A DNA stretch of 64,000 nt from Hippopus hippopus (lineage: Eukaryota; Mollusca; Bivalvia; Cardiida; Cardiidae): NCBI GenBank assembly GCA_946811185.2, contig OX328096.1, positions 22,075,881 to 22,139,880 on the forward strand. Reading direction: 5' to 3'. This document shows, piece after piece, positions 30,619-41,747 of this stretch (the first letter of the stretch is position 1; each line of letters starts with the position of its first letter). The notes beneath the pieces are model-generated. The model was not told the DNA's origin. It saw nothing but the letters and a program-made list of their open reading frames with translations, and made no database searches. Both the position numbers and the translations under genes were made by a program.

Positions 30619-31463
30619 ATGCTATATTAGGTTATAAATCTTTTCGATATTGCGACAAAATCTTAGACCTGACCATTTTCAATGGATTTGAGGGTTTTAA
30701 ATGACCCCTTACTTCTTGAAACAAAGTGGCAGTCGACGACTTTAAGGGAGCTATTCAGAATTTTACAATTACAGTGTACGCCAAACTTCAAACAAGTTTT
30801 ATCACTATTATTTTGTCAAGCAAGGCAACATTTTGCAGTCAACAAATTATGTAAGACAGGTGTAAGCAGAAAGGTTTTTCATAGAATTTCATTGTTCAAA
30901 GTGACATGTAGCCTTCTAAAGTATTATTAAATTTTTGGCTAGAATTTCTTAAGGCTTGTTGGAATGTCACATGATAAATAGCAAGCGTCAATTAGGTCTA
31001 TGTGGGATCGTATTCAAATAAGTGCGGTGACGTCATACCTGTTCTTGACCGCGTTCCTCGGTGCAAAACGACCATCCCGTCATTCAAACACCACAACGGC
31101 GGGGTTTCACTGGAGGTAACTGTCCAGTTTCTTTACGTTTGCAGAGAAATAAAATTGAGTTGTTATTTTTAGTGTTTTAAGCCTACTAGAAATTCTGATT
31201 CAAGGCCTCTTTGATTTTTGTTTTTGATTTCAACATCGTTTTACGACCCTTAAGGAACAGGGCTGGTAAGCAGCATTTACTCCTTTCAAGACCCACAGTG
31301 TTTCCCAAATCTTTCACAGAGAAACACTATGATTTCAAAGTATTTTCCATGCAGTTTAAACATTCAATCAAACGGTTATAGCATACTTAAAGTTCTAAGG
31401 TAAATAAAAGGTGACTGCACTCTAATGTACTGATTCACGACTTTTAGAACGTCAGTTTTATCA

Positions 31464-31761
31464 CAGGCCTTTGAAGCTCTATTGGTCTATCACGAAACAC
31501 TAAAATTGTCCCTGGTCGATCATCGAACACTTATAGCACATTGGTGCATCTCCTGTATATCACGGAATATATATTCAAATTTTCATCAACACTGTTTCTA
31601 TGAATAGCACATTGGTGACTCCCTCTATATCGTATATAGTAGGCTAAGTCTTACTATATACGATACAGAGGGAATCGCCAATGTGCTATTTATAGTAACA
31701 GTGTCCGATAATGAAAATTTCGTTACCCCTTTATAGACCAACGGAGTTTCAGAGGCCTATG
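31464..31761 (+). mobile_element. Palindromic MITE with 9-bp target duplication
   Basis: A 298-bp near-palindrome flanked by GTTTTATCA at 31455-31463 and 31762-31770. It starts CAGGCCTTTGAAG, ends with the approximate complement, and its centre is tactatatacgat on both sides of a short spacer. Arm A (22320-22470, inverted) has the same flanking DNA without the element. The same terminal sequence occurs at 48890-49075. Confidence 0.85.
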
Positions 31762-33124
31762 GTTTTATCAACCAATTACTAAACAGCTGAAACCCAACGA
31801 CCGTGATGACGAAGCAGGGTTCATTTCACCTTTTGTCTGAGGTGGGCCCTTGGCCCCTTAACAAATTTTAAGTGCGCCTACCACATATAAACATATGTTT
31901 ATTACATAAGATTTCATTTGCCTTTCGCATGATTCACGTTTTATAATTTGATGACAATGAATATATTATATAATGATGACCTGTACAGGTTAAGTCAATA
32001 AAATGTTATGTTCTGTTCGTATTGAGCAAGGAGCCCAACAGTAGAGCGTAGTCAACTTTCGAGTGATTTCTGCATGCTGTTCGATCCGCCATGGATCGAT
32101 GAAATTCTCAAGATCAAATGAAAATGTTGAAATTAATGTCTCAATTCATGGTAGGAGTACAATACGATGTTTTTCAAGACAATTCCACTCTCAGTGATGT
32201 GTCTCACTTCCTCAGCCCCCTCCCTACCCCAATGAGAAGAAAATAAAAAAAAAATAATAATAATAATAATAGATAAATGAATAGATAAATAAAATAAAGT
32301 GAAGCCCAGAAATATACGTGAAAAGTATTTCAATCAAACTGTGAATTATGTTTCATTTTATTTTTTTCCTCACACTTATGTATATCTCATAGAAAGGTAT
32401 TCATGTTTCTGCGTTGACAAAGTTCCACTTGCCATTTTGCTAACGCAGCTCATCAAATATTGCTTAGGGGACAAACAATACGGCCTAGAAATCTGCCATA
32501 GGGTTGCAGTAACAAAAGAACACTTTCGATTGTTACCGATACTCTCTCGTTTGCATACAGTTTAGAGTTGAATAAAGCGAAACATCAGGTCGGACAAGAT
32601 CTCATGAACACATACAGGTTCAGCCTTCACTGCTGAAGTGTTACTGCTTGCGTGTCATTCCCACCAACCTTTGCAGAATTCTGGTCCGAAATCTAAAAAT
32701 ATCTTAACGGGCAACGTAGCCCGTTAAGGAAATACCATTGATTTTTTTCCTTTACATTTGTCTTTACTGATTGTTTGCCAGTTACCGCCTTACTTAATTC
32801 AACGATGACTTTTTTTTTTCTTTGAAGTTTCAGAATTATGTAAAATCTGACATACCCGCTTTAAAAAGCATTTTACACACAGCGGGGGCATAGAGTGATT
32901 GTCATATTTTTTGATTGATTATCGATATTTATTCCTGAAACTATATACAAATTTTAGTCATTTGATCGGGGGGGGGGGGGATGAATTGTGCATGCGTTCC
33001 AATTCTTACTCTTATTTCATATGGCTTTTCAGGTTTCCAAATATCATTTTCCAAACAGAATGAAACAAAAAATCTGTTCATGGAATGCGAATTCCGTGCA
33101 AGATCGATTTTAACGTTCATGCTT

Positions 33125-33232
33125 TTATACCCTTCCAGGGCCATAGGCGAAGACGAAAACAGTGGCTTTAGCGGACGGCATAGATCAAGATGCGACTGAA
33201 CAGAAGGTGCAGTCTGATCTTGGATCTGTACC
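33125..33232 (-). repeat. Family D variant at the outer end of arm B
   Basis: cttccagggccataggcga, gcggacggcatagatcaaga, gtgcagtctgatcttggatc. Confidence 0.7.
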
Positions 33233-33344
33233 ATCCCCTTGTTTAGCCAAGCCTGTAAGATAAGAATCTTTCTGAGTTCCAGTGAATTGTATTTTCAGTC
33301 ATTGAAACAAGTCAAGTTTATATACAATGTATATATGTGCCGTG

Positions 33345-33595
33345 CTCTGGCAAAAGGGGGCTAATGCATCTCATTGATGAGTTACACTAAGCAAGTCATA
33401 ACTTAATTATGGATCAATAAAATCCAGTTCGTTTAACAACCGACTAAATCAGGAGGTACACTGGTCCTTTGACATGCAAAAAATTGGCCCATAGCGAAAA
33501 GTTTCGGCCCAGGTCAGCCTGCGCGGACTGCGCAGGCTGACCTGAGTCGATACTTTTCGCAGATGCATTAAGCCCCCCCCCCTTTTTCTTTTTAC
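33345..33595 (-). repeat. Family C element
   Basis: gctctggcaaaagggggct start, tttgacatgcaaaaaattgg, gtcagcctgcgcggactgcg palindrome, cagatgcattaagcccc end. Confidence 0.85.
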
Positions 33596-33599
33596 AGAG

Positions 33600-34420
33600 C
33601 AGAGCTCAAATATGCTTTCAAAAGGTTAAATCTCAAAGGAGTGGGGAAAAAAATATGTGCACAGTAATGGGTTGATTTTCAAATAATTCCTTAAATGTAA
33701 AGCCAACGTTAAGGGGAAATACAAACTAGATGATAGATAGGTCCTTCTAAGAAAATCATACCTTCCTCGCTGTCTATATGTGTCACCGATTTCTGACTGG
33801 GTAGGAAACAAAAGCTTTCTGCAAGCGAATACATGTATAAAAACAAGCAATGACTCCTCGTTTCCACAATGTTTTCAAGAGACGGTGTGATGCAAGGGTA
33901 AAAAAAAAATCCCCTTTGTTTCGTAATTAATACGATACGATTTTTATTTATCCCTTGTATAGGTATATAGATAAAAATGACGTAATGTTTAAATATTTTA
34001 GATAAAAAAGAAATATGTGTGGGCGATACAATGTCAACTAGGTAAGTAATGACCTAATCTGCATTTTAGAATGTAAATTGGGGTTGACAGTTCTTAAAGC
34101 GACTCACTCCTTGATTTTTATTTTTAGTCATCAAATTGATATTTATAAAAGGGTCGAATTCACTAACCATTCTAAATACAGACTCTGTTATAAAGACCAG
34201 CCATCTGATTGGCTGAAACAATCGGATAACTAGCCTAGGAATTCAGAATTCGAACAACCAATAGAATGGACGATATATATATATAAGATCCAGAATTCAA
34301 CAAAACAAACGTTCTGAACTTGGATTCAAAATTAAGATATTAGATGTAAGTGATTGTATCAAGACGTAATTGTATTTACAACGGAAACTGTCGTACGCAG
34401 AGATTCAAAACCCCGAATTT
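33600..34420. other. No recognised gene
   Basis: Holds a family A scrap at 33860-33895 (cacaatgttttcaagag). At 34190-34300 there is a CCAAT-like/TATATATATATAAG stretch that could act as a promoter but leads to no supportable gene. Confidence 0.45.
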
Positions 34421-34423
34421 CAC

Positions 34424-34632
34424 CCGTTACAGAGTCGACCCTTAATTTTAGGACCAAGGAAGAAGGCTTTTGAAAACATGGTTGAAAAAAGGAGAAAATG
34501 CCGGTAATCAGCATTTTCCCATTTTTCTACAATGTTTTCTACTCTTTTACTGATATATCGCATCTCTTGAGTCATATTTATCATGTTGTCTGGAAAAGCT
34601 TTCAATGTGAAGCAGTCTATAAGTTTGTTCAC
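34424..34632 (+). repeat. Family A MITE
   Basis: cacccgttacagagtcgacc start, aaaatgccggtaatcagcatt hairpin, tttgttcacaggtaaaa end. Confidence 0.72.
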
Positions 34633-34726
34633 AGGTAAAAATAAATAAAATTATGATCTAGTGCCTCTAACAGCTGAGCCAGAGCGTGATGTGGCAGAAA
34701 ATTGTGTTCAAAATTAAAAGAGCCAT

Positions 34727-34980
34727 GGTCTGTGAAAAGGGGGCTTAAAGTCTCTGCGAAAAGTTTGGGCCCAGGTCAGCCTGCGCAGTCCGCGCAGGCT
34801 GACCTGCACCGAAACTTTTCGCTATTGGTAAATTTTCGGTATGTCCAAGGACCAGCCTACCTCATGATTAGGTCGGTTGTAGAAAAAAGTGGCTATAATG
34901 GATCCATAATACTGTGATGACTTGCTTGGTATAATGCATCTCGGAGATGCATTAAGTCCCCTTTTGCTAGAGCAAGGTTC
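34727..34980 (+). repeat. Family C element
   Basis: tctgtgaaaagggggctta start, gtcagcctgcgcagtccgcg palindrome, tatgtccaaggacca, gatgcattaagtcccctttt end. Confidence 0.85.
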
Positions 34981-35312
34981 GTTTGATAAATTGTCACGTG
35001 AACAGCTGTTACACCGTTACTAACGGGGTGAAGAAATATCATGGAAAAACAATGCAGGGAGAAGAGAAACACCCGTCATGTTTTCTTTTCAATGTCTTAG
35101 TTCAAGGCGTTTTCGAGACTGGAGATAATTAGACTCTTTTTTTTTTTTCAGCACCCTTTTTTGAATCCTTCGGTTTACCTGTGGGTTAGTACAGAACAGA
35201 ATAGAACATTTTATTTGATAAAACATATACAAACTACATTGTCATATTACATTACAAAAACCTAAAGAGTATCACGTGATTGTCATGATTATTATCATGC
35301 AGAGAAATAAAA

Positions 35313-35573
35313 TTGAGCCATGTTCTGACAAAAGGGGGTTTAATGCATCTACGTTATGAATTATACCAAGCAAGTCATCATATCATTATGGATAAATGAA
35401 ATGCAGTTATGCTTAACAACCGATGGAATCATGTGGTACACTGGTCCTTTGACATGCAGAAAATTGATCAATAGCAAAAAGTGTCGGCCTAGGTCAGCCT
35501 GCCTGGACTCTGCAGGCTGACCATGGTCGATACTTTTTGCAGATGCATTAAACCCCCTTTTCCCAAAGCATGA
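35313..35573 (-). repeat. Family C element
   Basis: gttctgacaaaagggggttt start, tttgacatgcagaaaattga, cagcctgcctggactctgca palindrome, gcattaaacccccttttccc end. Confidence 0.83.
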
Positions 35574-35952
35574 CTCAATTCTATCATCATTGAAAGATCG
35601 AATAATAGCCCTGTCAGACAGTCAGACTACTTTAATACAGACATACAGACATACAATAGTTAACATACATGTAGTATCACGAGATTGAGTTGTAATATTG
35701 TAGTTAAGGGAAATAACATTCATTGATAAAATAGACCAGTCAGACAGTCGTTTATTCAACAATCAATTCATTTGAAGTCGAAAAGGGGAAAATAATAAAG
35801 AAAACAATAGCCCCTTCACATCAAAGAACAATGGCAATATCTTGAATGATATCAGTCTACGGTTTTCCGAAATTGATGAAAGTACCCAATTGGTCTTTGT
35901 GTTCATCACATGTCACTGTCAACTGACTAATTTTCAAAAAAACCCAGTTTTT

Positions 35953-36177
35953 AACCCTTTACCAAACAATCTTGTCTTTTAACGAACCTGCGTCGGAAAG
36001 CTTCAGAAAACATTGTGGGAAAAGGAGAAATTGCTTGTAACAAGCAATTTCTCCTTTTTCCACAATGTTTTCTACCCTATCAGAGAAGTTCCGCTCATTT
36101 GTACCCATTTCAAGTTTGTCGTCTGCTGATGCTTTCAATTTTGAAACGTCCAAAATTTGTCGTTCGAAAGAGGGTTA
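35953..36177 (+). repeat. Family A MITE, complete
   Basis: ttaaccctttaccaaacaat start, strong hairpin with attgcttgtaacaagcaatt tip, cgttcgaaagagggttaa end. Confidence 0.87.
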
Positions 36178-36189
36178 AATAGATGATCC

Positions 36190-36310
36190 AACCCTTAACC
36201 TGCTGTACAGCAATATAAATATTGGTTGGTAAGAGGGTAGACTCAGATCGGACTGTATATTATTGAGGTCTGATCTTATGTCTACACTTTCAGAGCTCAT
36301 ATAATGGCCT
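36190..36310 (+). repeat. Family D fragment
   Basis: aacccttaacctgctgtaca start and a worn palindrome (cagatcggactgtat, ggtctgatcttatg). Confidence 0.6.
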
Positions 36311-36332
36311 CGACTATATACATAATCCACTT

Positions 36333-36508
36333 TAACGCTTCACCAACCGCGTGTTTAAACGAGCTCGAAAAACTTAGCTTTTGAAAATATCGTGGGAAAG
36401 GAGAAATGCTGGTAACCAGTATCTCTCCTTTCCCTACAATGTTTTCTGTCCTTTCAACAAACAGCTTCTATCATTTATGACACATTTAATGTGACTATAG
36501 AGAGTTAA
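36333..36508 (+). repeat. Family A MITE
   Basis: ttaacgcttcaccaaccgcg start, hairpin gaaatgctggtaaccag, atagagagttaa end; long arm shortened. Confidence 0.78.
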
Positions 36509-36524
36509 ATAGTTTTCTTCGTGT

Positions 36525-36945
36525 GTATGGTGTTTAACGCCGTTTTCAACATTATTTCAGTTATATCGCTGCGACAAGTGCTTTTCTAGAGTTTCCTCCA
36601 ACAGTGCTTCGTACAATATTCTTCCCAAGCCACTTGCTGCACCAAACACCCCCCCCCCCCCCACCGTCGAAACAATGATCAGCGCAGAAAGGAATGAATC
36701 CTGTCGCAATTACTATCATCAGTCCTCGAAAAGAAATTGGCCGAGTACGGGAGTCAAATCAGCAACCCTCTCCCCCCATCCAATCGAAAACCATACATTA
36801 TTAAATACATCTACTAATAAACTTAACCAAATCTATTTTTAACAGATCTGGTCAACATCTGAAGGATGTAAAATGTAACAGTTGGCGACTCTCTGGTTTC
36901 AACCCATGTACATTACCGACTGAGCTACCAGCTTACGCAGAGTCG
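36525..36945 (-). repeat. SINE-1 with an internal insertion
   Basis: ttaacgccgttttcaacatt tail, body to about 36775, about 95 bases of foreign AT-rich DNA, then ggtttcaacccatgtacatt and gactgagctaccagct (A-box region of the head). Confidence 0.68.
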
Positions 36946-37175
36946 AAGACCAACAAACTAAACGAAATCTAGGGTTGATAGTCATCAGTTTATAAGTCGC
37001 TCGGATGTGAAATAACAATTTGCCATGTATGACCATGTGACAAAGATTGTTGCATTTTTCATCATGGATAAAAAAAATTACACAACCGAGTGTTTTGAAA
37101 CTATAGTCATGTGCATATGCATCTTATTATTCTACATCCGATATCGCACGTGTTTACCTTTGATCCCTACCAGTT

Positions 37176-37262
37176 TAAACCTTCACCAGACAATTAAGTA
37201 TTTCAACGCCCTTGGTGAATACGCCTTCTGAAAATATTGTAGAAATAGGAGAAAATGCTGAA
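37176..37262 (+). repeat. Family A fragment
   Basis: ttaaaccttcaccagacaat start to the middle of the hairpin. The following 450 bases (37263-37714) show nothing. Confidence 0.65.
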
Positions 37263-37714
37263 CAGTGTCATTACCTGTTGAATTCAGAAAACTGTTTTGG
37301 ACTTCGGTCATCATAGCGAACATGCTGAAAAAGCCGGAAGTTTAGCCCAATAATCTGTACTATAATTTTTCGTAATCCGTTCACCAACAGTGTATTAGAA
37401 TGATGGTGCCTGACACGCACTGTAAACCGCATCAAACAGTCACGTAAGTCTGCAAACGAGCCTATGATGATAAATAATACCCATTCTGTAATCTATTATT
37501 CCACATTATTAGCATCACTGATATTTCAAGAAATTTAGACAGAGGAAATATCTTTGAAAATGATAGACGGCGTACGAGGTACTGTATGGATGGAATACGA
37601 ATATTGATATTCGTTTATGGTTCAATATGAAGAGAAACTCTCCAGCAATTGTCTCATTTCGTATTGTTCTGCATATTGCTGAAAAGTGATTTTTTTTGTA
37701 ATTTGATGAACCGG

Positions 37715-37973
37715 GCTCTATGCAAAAAGGGGCTTAATGCATCTTCGAAAAGTATCGACCCATGTCAGCCTGCGCAGTCCGCGCAGGCTGACATGAGTCG
37801 AAACTTTTTGCTATATGTAAATTTTCTGCATGTCAAAGGACCTTTTTACCTCATGAATCAGTCGATTGTTAGACAAAATGTTTTTTATGGATCTAATCAA
37901 TTTATGTGATGACTTGCTTGGTTTAATGCATCACGGAAATGCATTAAATCCCCTTTTGTCAGGGCAAGCTTCA
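37715..37973 (+). repeat. Family C element, good copy
   Basis: ctatgcaaaaaggggcttaa start, gtcagcctgcgcagtccgcg palindrome, tctgcatgtcaaaggacc, aatgcattaaatccccttt end. Confidence 0.87.
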
Positions 37974-39003
37974 AAACTTTTGAAGACAGCCTAGTTATCA
38001 GGCAGAGTCTACGTACATATTGAGTCAAGCGATCCTTTCAATTTTTCCCCCACTTCATCCCCTGCAAGATCATCAAACATGTTGCTACGATTTTACATCC
38101 AAAATATCAGTCCAGGAGCTTAGCCAAGGATGGGGAACATGCCAGTGTTTGACTCGAGTGCAGGAGACCGCGAGCGACTTGCAAACACTGTGGTTGGAGT
38201 TGTAGGTTACATGTTTAACAAGAAATCTTTAAAACAGATAAACGGTGTAAACTTGCAAGGGCCCTTAGAATAATTTTTTCTACAATTTTGACCTCAGGGG
38301 CCCTTAGAATAAACATGCCTACATTTTCGACCAATCATAAATTTCAAGTCATTCATTTGTTATCATTACCAAAAAGGAGGTCAACGCCAGCACTTTAAGC
38401 CACGCCAAAAAATGCTTTAGCGATATAAAGTGTTTCAAAACTTTTTATAAAGGTAATGGCCAAAATATTGAACAAGACTGATTTATTCCACCGTGTTTCA
38501 TCATTTCCCTGAGCAATTCACAGAGTCAAAAGATTTCAGTTCGGACAATTCTAACACTCTGTTGCCCGGTAAAAAGTAGGAGGGGCTGTAGGCACACCTT
38601 TGATACTAAATACAGCAATAATTCAGTATACAATTTATATATTACCTTGAAAAAACATGACCGCCGAATTACTCAAATAATGTAGAGTAATCACCCGTTT
38701 GAAGTATTTTTATGGATTTCGTGCTCTTTTCCCTCCATTTCAAAATATTCGCTGCTGGTACATCAGACGTGCGACTGTTTGAGGAAAGGATATATGTTTT
38801 CCGAAAACAAACACAATCCTATACTTCCTTGAATAAGTTCTAAATATAGAAACTTTGGGATTTCCATTTCGTGCACTTTCTTTTTATACGCGTATAAAAA
38901 GGCATTGTACAGGCCGTACCCGTTTACAATTATTTCACAAATCGTTCGATTTAGGACACGAACATGCACAAGGATTAATTTTACTTGCACTCAAGTTTGT
39001 TAT
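37974..39003. other. No recognised gene
   Basis: Moderate AT content; short open frames on both strands overlap and look random. No repeat I can name. Confidence 0.45.
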
Positions 39004-39160
39004 TACCAACTCTTTACTAGATGATGTCACTGTGGACCCGTCCATGTTGCAAGCGACTGCAGACTGCAATCAAACATGGTTCAAGTTATGGGATTCGTCT
39101 GTGAGACGGTAGCAGACATTGTGGTGAAAAAAGAAAACGCCGATTTCCTTCCTCTTCAGA
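39004..39160 (-). repeat. Family A MITE, worn
   Basis: aactctttactagatgatgt start, cattgtggtgaaaaaagaaa; second half lost. Confidence 0.55.
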
Positions 39161-39384
39161 GACATACAAGCATAGGATGGCTTGGTTTACTGCTAAAGAA
39201 TTGTACCAGATTCAGCGGGACTTTTTATTAACATATGCTTGTGTGTTTCAAAGTTCGGGACTTCATTCGGCATCGCTGTGTAAATTTATGAATAGCAATG
39301 CCCAATGAAGTTTCGCCCGATGAAAACACCATTCAACTGAAAGATGGCTGACGATCCTCCTTCGACTGAACGTAACATGTTTTA

Positions 39385-39825
39385 AACCGTTTTTGTTGTT
39401 GTGCGTAGCGTGATTATAACGCTATTGTTGTTGTTGTTCGTTGAGCAAGCGGCTTTTTTTAACGCCTTCAGTGGTTCTGCGTAATCAGTTTAGTGTAAAT
39501 ACAGCGTTGTGTTGTTACTCGTAGATCAAATGTATTTTTACGTGTTTTTAAGTTGGTCAACGCAACCTGTTATACAGTGTTTTTTCGTTGTACACATTGT
39601 GACTTTAACGCGTTTTGTTGTTGTTGATCGTAGATCTGACGTGTTTTTAACGTGTTTTGTTATTGTGCGTAACTCGTTTATACCACGATTTGTTGTTGTC
39701 GTACGTGAAGTGTTTGTTGACGTGTTTTTTTGTTGTACTACTATGATTTTTTATAACGCATTTTCTCATTGTTTTAATTAAAGCATTTATCACGCGTTTG
39801 TTGTTGATGTTGTTTTATTTACTTT
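39385..39825 (+). repeat. Degenerate TTGTTGT minisatellite
   Basis: Roughly eight units of 50-60 bases built on (t)aacgcgttttgttgttgt and cgtagatc-acgtgtttttaa. Open in one frame by chance because the unit lacks stops. Confidence 0.65.
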
Positions 39826-39990
39826 CCCTACATGTACTTTTCAAAGACTGGTTGATTTACAGGAAGATCTACTTAGCGGCGTTTCAAACGTTTCTTTTTC
39901 AGTTATCTCGCGGCGACAGCTCGATCGAACCAATAGCCCCTCGACTACAAAATCACCACATTAACTCTTTACCAAGCAATGAAGTTCTAG

Positions 39991-40290
39991 TTGATGGTGT
40001 TTAATGCCGTTTTCAACATTATTTCAGTTATGTCGCGTCGGCCATTGCACCTATCCATGCTTTCCTGGAGTCTCTTTTACCAGTACTCCGTACAATTTTC
40101 TTTCCAAGCTACTGGCTGCTTTCCCACAAAACCACCGTCGAAACAATGGCCAGCGGTGGGAGAGGAATGAATCTTGTCGCAATGACTATCATCAATCTTC
40201 GGAAAGAAATTGGCCGAGCCAGGGATCAAACCCACGAACCCCTTGTTTTCAAGTCCTGCACGCTACCGACTGAGCTACCGGAGCTCGGTT
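39991..40290 (-). repeat. SINE-1, full length, with 12-bp target duplication
   Basis: A 300-bp copy between ATGAAGTTCTAG at 39979-39990 and 40291-40302. The tail is ggtgtttaatgccgttttca; on the minus strand the head has GGTAGCTCAGTCGGTAGCGT (A box) and GGGTTTGATCCC (B box). It landed inside a family A fragment (ttaactctttaccaagcaat). Confidence 0.88.
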
Positions 40291-40605
40291 ATGAAGTTCT
40301 AGACTTTTAAACATGACTCAGAATTAATACGTGATTGTTGGGTTAAGGGTTGATCACTGAGCAAAGTGAACAGCATTTGTTTGGGAATCCTGTTTTATCA
40401 CGTGTGTTTATGTTATTATTCGACAAACCTCGGGTGATCCGTCTATCAAGTCATCACGGAATCGACGAAGTTGTCTGAGTGAGTTGATCATGCGGCACCA
40501 AATAGCTAAAGGGACTCTAATGATATCTAACTCTAATGCTTTCATTAATCTGTACCAAACTGATAAACAAAAAACAAATCCGAAACGACATTATGTCTTT
40601 AAATA

Positions 40606-41205
40606 TACTGAGTACATTTAAAAACGCACACATTGGTTTTAAATTAATATCTCGGACAAAAATGAATACACGACAACAAAAAATTCACCATGTCAAACTG
40701 TCATATTTAATGGCTCAGTGCTCAAAATTTCATAAAAATCAAATGAACAGCTTATCTCAAATCAAAAGCCTGATTTTGTGTGTCAAAAATTGAAATTTAC
40801 GAATTTAATATTGAGTGTGACCACCTTAAACATCATAAGATGCTTTAACTGTGCGTGGTACTCATCTTATGTGACTTCATCAACCTCAAAATGACATTCA
40901 ACTTCCGTCAGGCACTGATCCAAGAGTGGAACAATATTCCACAGAAGTTGGCTATGCGCCGGCGATATCAATACTCAATTGATGTTCGCGGTGGTCACAC
41001 TATTAACTTTGTGAATTTCAATTTTTGACCACACAAATTCAGGCTTTTGATTTGAGATGAATTATTCATTCGATTTTCATGAAATTTGGGCACCGAGGCA
41101 TTAAATATGACCGTTTGACATGGAGAATTTTTTGTTGATGTGTATTCATTTTTGTCCGAGATATTGATTGAAAACCAAGGTGTGCGTTTTTAAATTTACT
41201 CAGTA
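40606..41205 (+). mobile_element. Tc1/mariner element with ~230-bp inverted repeats
   Basis: A 600-bp element flanked by TA (40604-40605 and 41206-41207). It begins TACTGAGTACATTT and ends with the complement. The two arms (about 40606-40830 and 40985-41205) match at most positions, including the block tcggacaaaaatgaatac. The middle holds a relic of a transposase C-terminus, so this is a deleted copy of a Tc1-like transposon with unusually long terminal repeats. Confidence 0.85.
40891..41028 (+). pseudogene. Tc1-like transposase C-terminal relic
   Basis: Short frame of 45 codons ending in TGA: FRQALIQEWNNIPQKL, then MRRRYQYSIDVRGGHTIN. The WNNIPQ...[SM]RRR...ARGGHT pattern is the C-terminal end of Tc1-family transposases (the part with the third catalytic residue is upstream and lost). 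A segment of about five residues between QKL and MRRR seems deleted compared with the family. Confidence 0.8.
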
Positions 41206-41607
41206 TAGATTGTAAAGTCACTATCTCTGACAACAAAAATTATCTACATTTGTGTAATTGATTTTATTACTTTCATTTTCGTTATGTTTCCCTCTTGTTT
41301 TTTTTTTTCAACTTGAAAATCAAATATCTGCCAGTATCAGTGGAAATGTAATGTGTACTAATTGATTATCAGTAGGAAAGTTCAAACTTGGAAACCCTGA
41401 GAATACAAATCACTGCTTCCGTATTTCTTTTTTTTTAAATTCAAACTCCTTTAATACCTGACTCTGTAGTCGCGACGACTTTGAATACAAATCATATGGA
41501 TGATCAACATCGATTGAATATCATTCTTGAATACATGTTAAACATTATGGCTTAAGGAGAAATAAATCGTGATGAACATTACACATTTGTAAATGTCAGA
41601 GGTGTAG

Positions 41608-41747
41608 CCCAGCATGTTCTCCTTTTCCCACAATGTTTTCTACCCTTCCAAAGATAAATCTCATCATTTCAGTCACACCTGATTTGTCGTCTACTACAGC
41701 TTCGGATTTGGATACATGTCTAAAACTTTTTCGTATGGTAAAGGCTT
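41608..41747 (+). repeat. Family A MITE, first half missing
   Basis: gttctccttttcccacaatg, ttgtcgtctactacagcttc, cgtatggtaaaggctta. Flanks 41210-41607 and 41750-42620 show no feature apart from homopolymer runs near 42310 and 42450. Confidence 0.72.

Larger units (their letters stand above)
29105..33230 (-). repeat. Arm B of the 13.6-kb inverted duplication
   Basis: Inverted partner of 19600-26375. Insertions special to this arm are the family A MITE at 29776-30003, the TIR element at 30101-30618, and the palindromic element at 31464-31761. The spacer between arms (26376-29104) holds family A and D copies, a foldback element and a SINE. The outer ends of both arms fall in a family D-like palindrome (about 19600 and 33230). 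Confidence 0.82.

Noticed and set aside
34190..34340. CCAAT-like and TATATATATATAAG stretch resembling a promoter
   Set aside because: No open frame or exon follows on either strand within reach, and AT microsatellites are common here.
39509..39781. Val-rich 90-codon open frame
   Set aside because: Translation of the TTGTTGT minisatellite.
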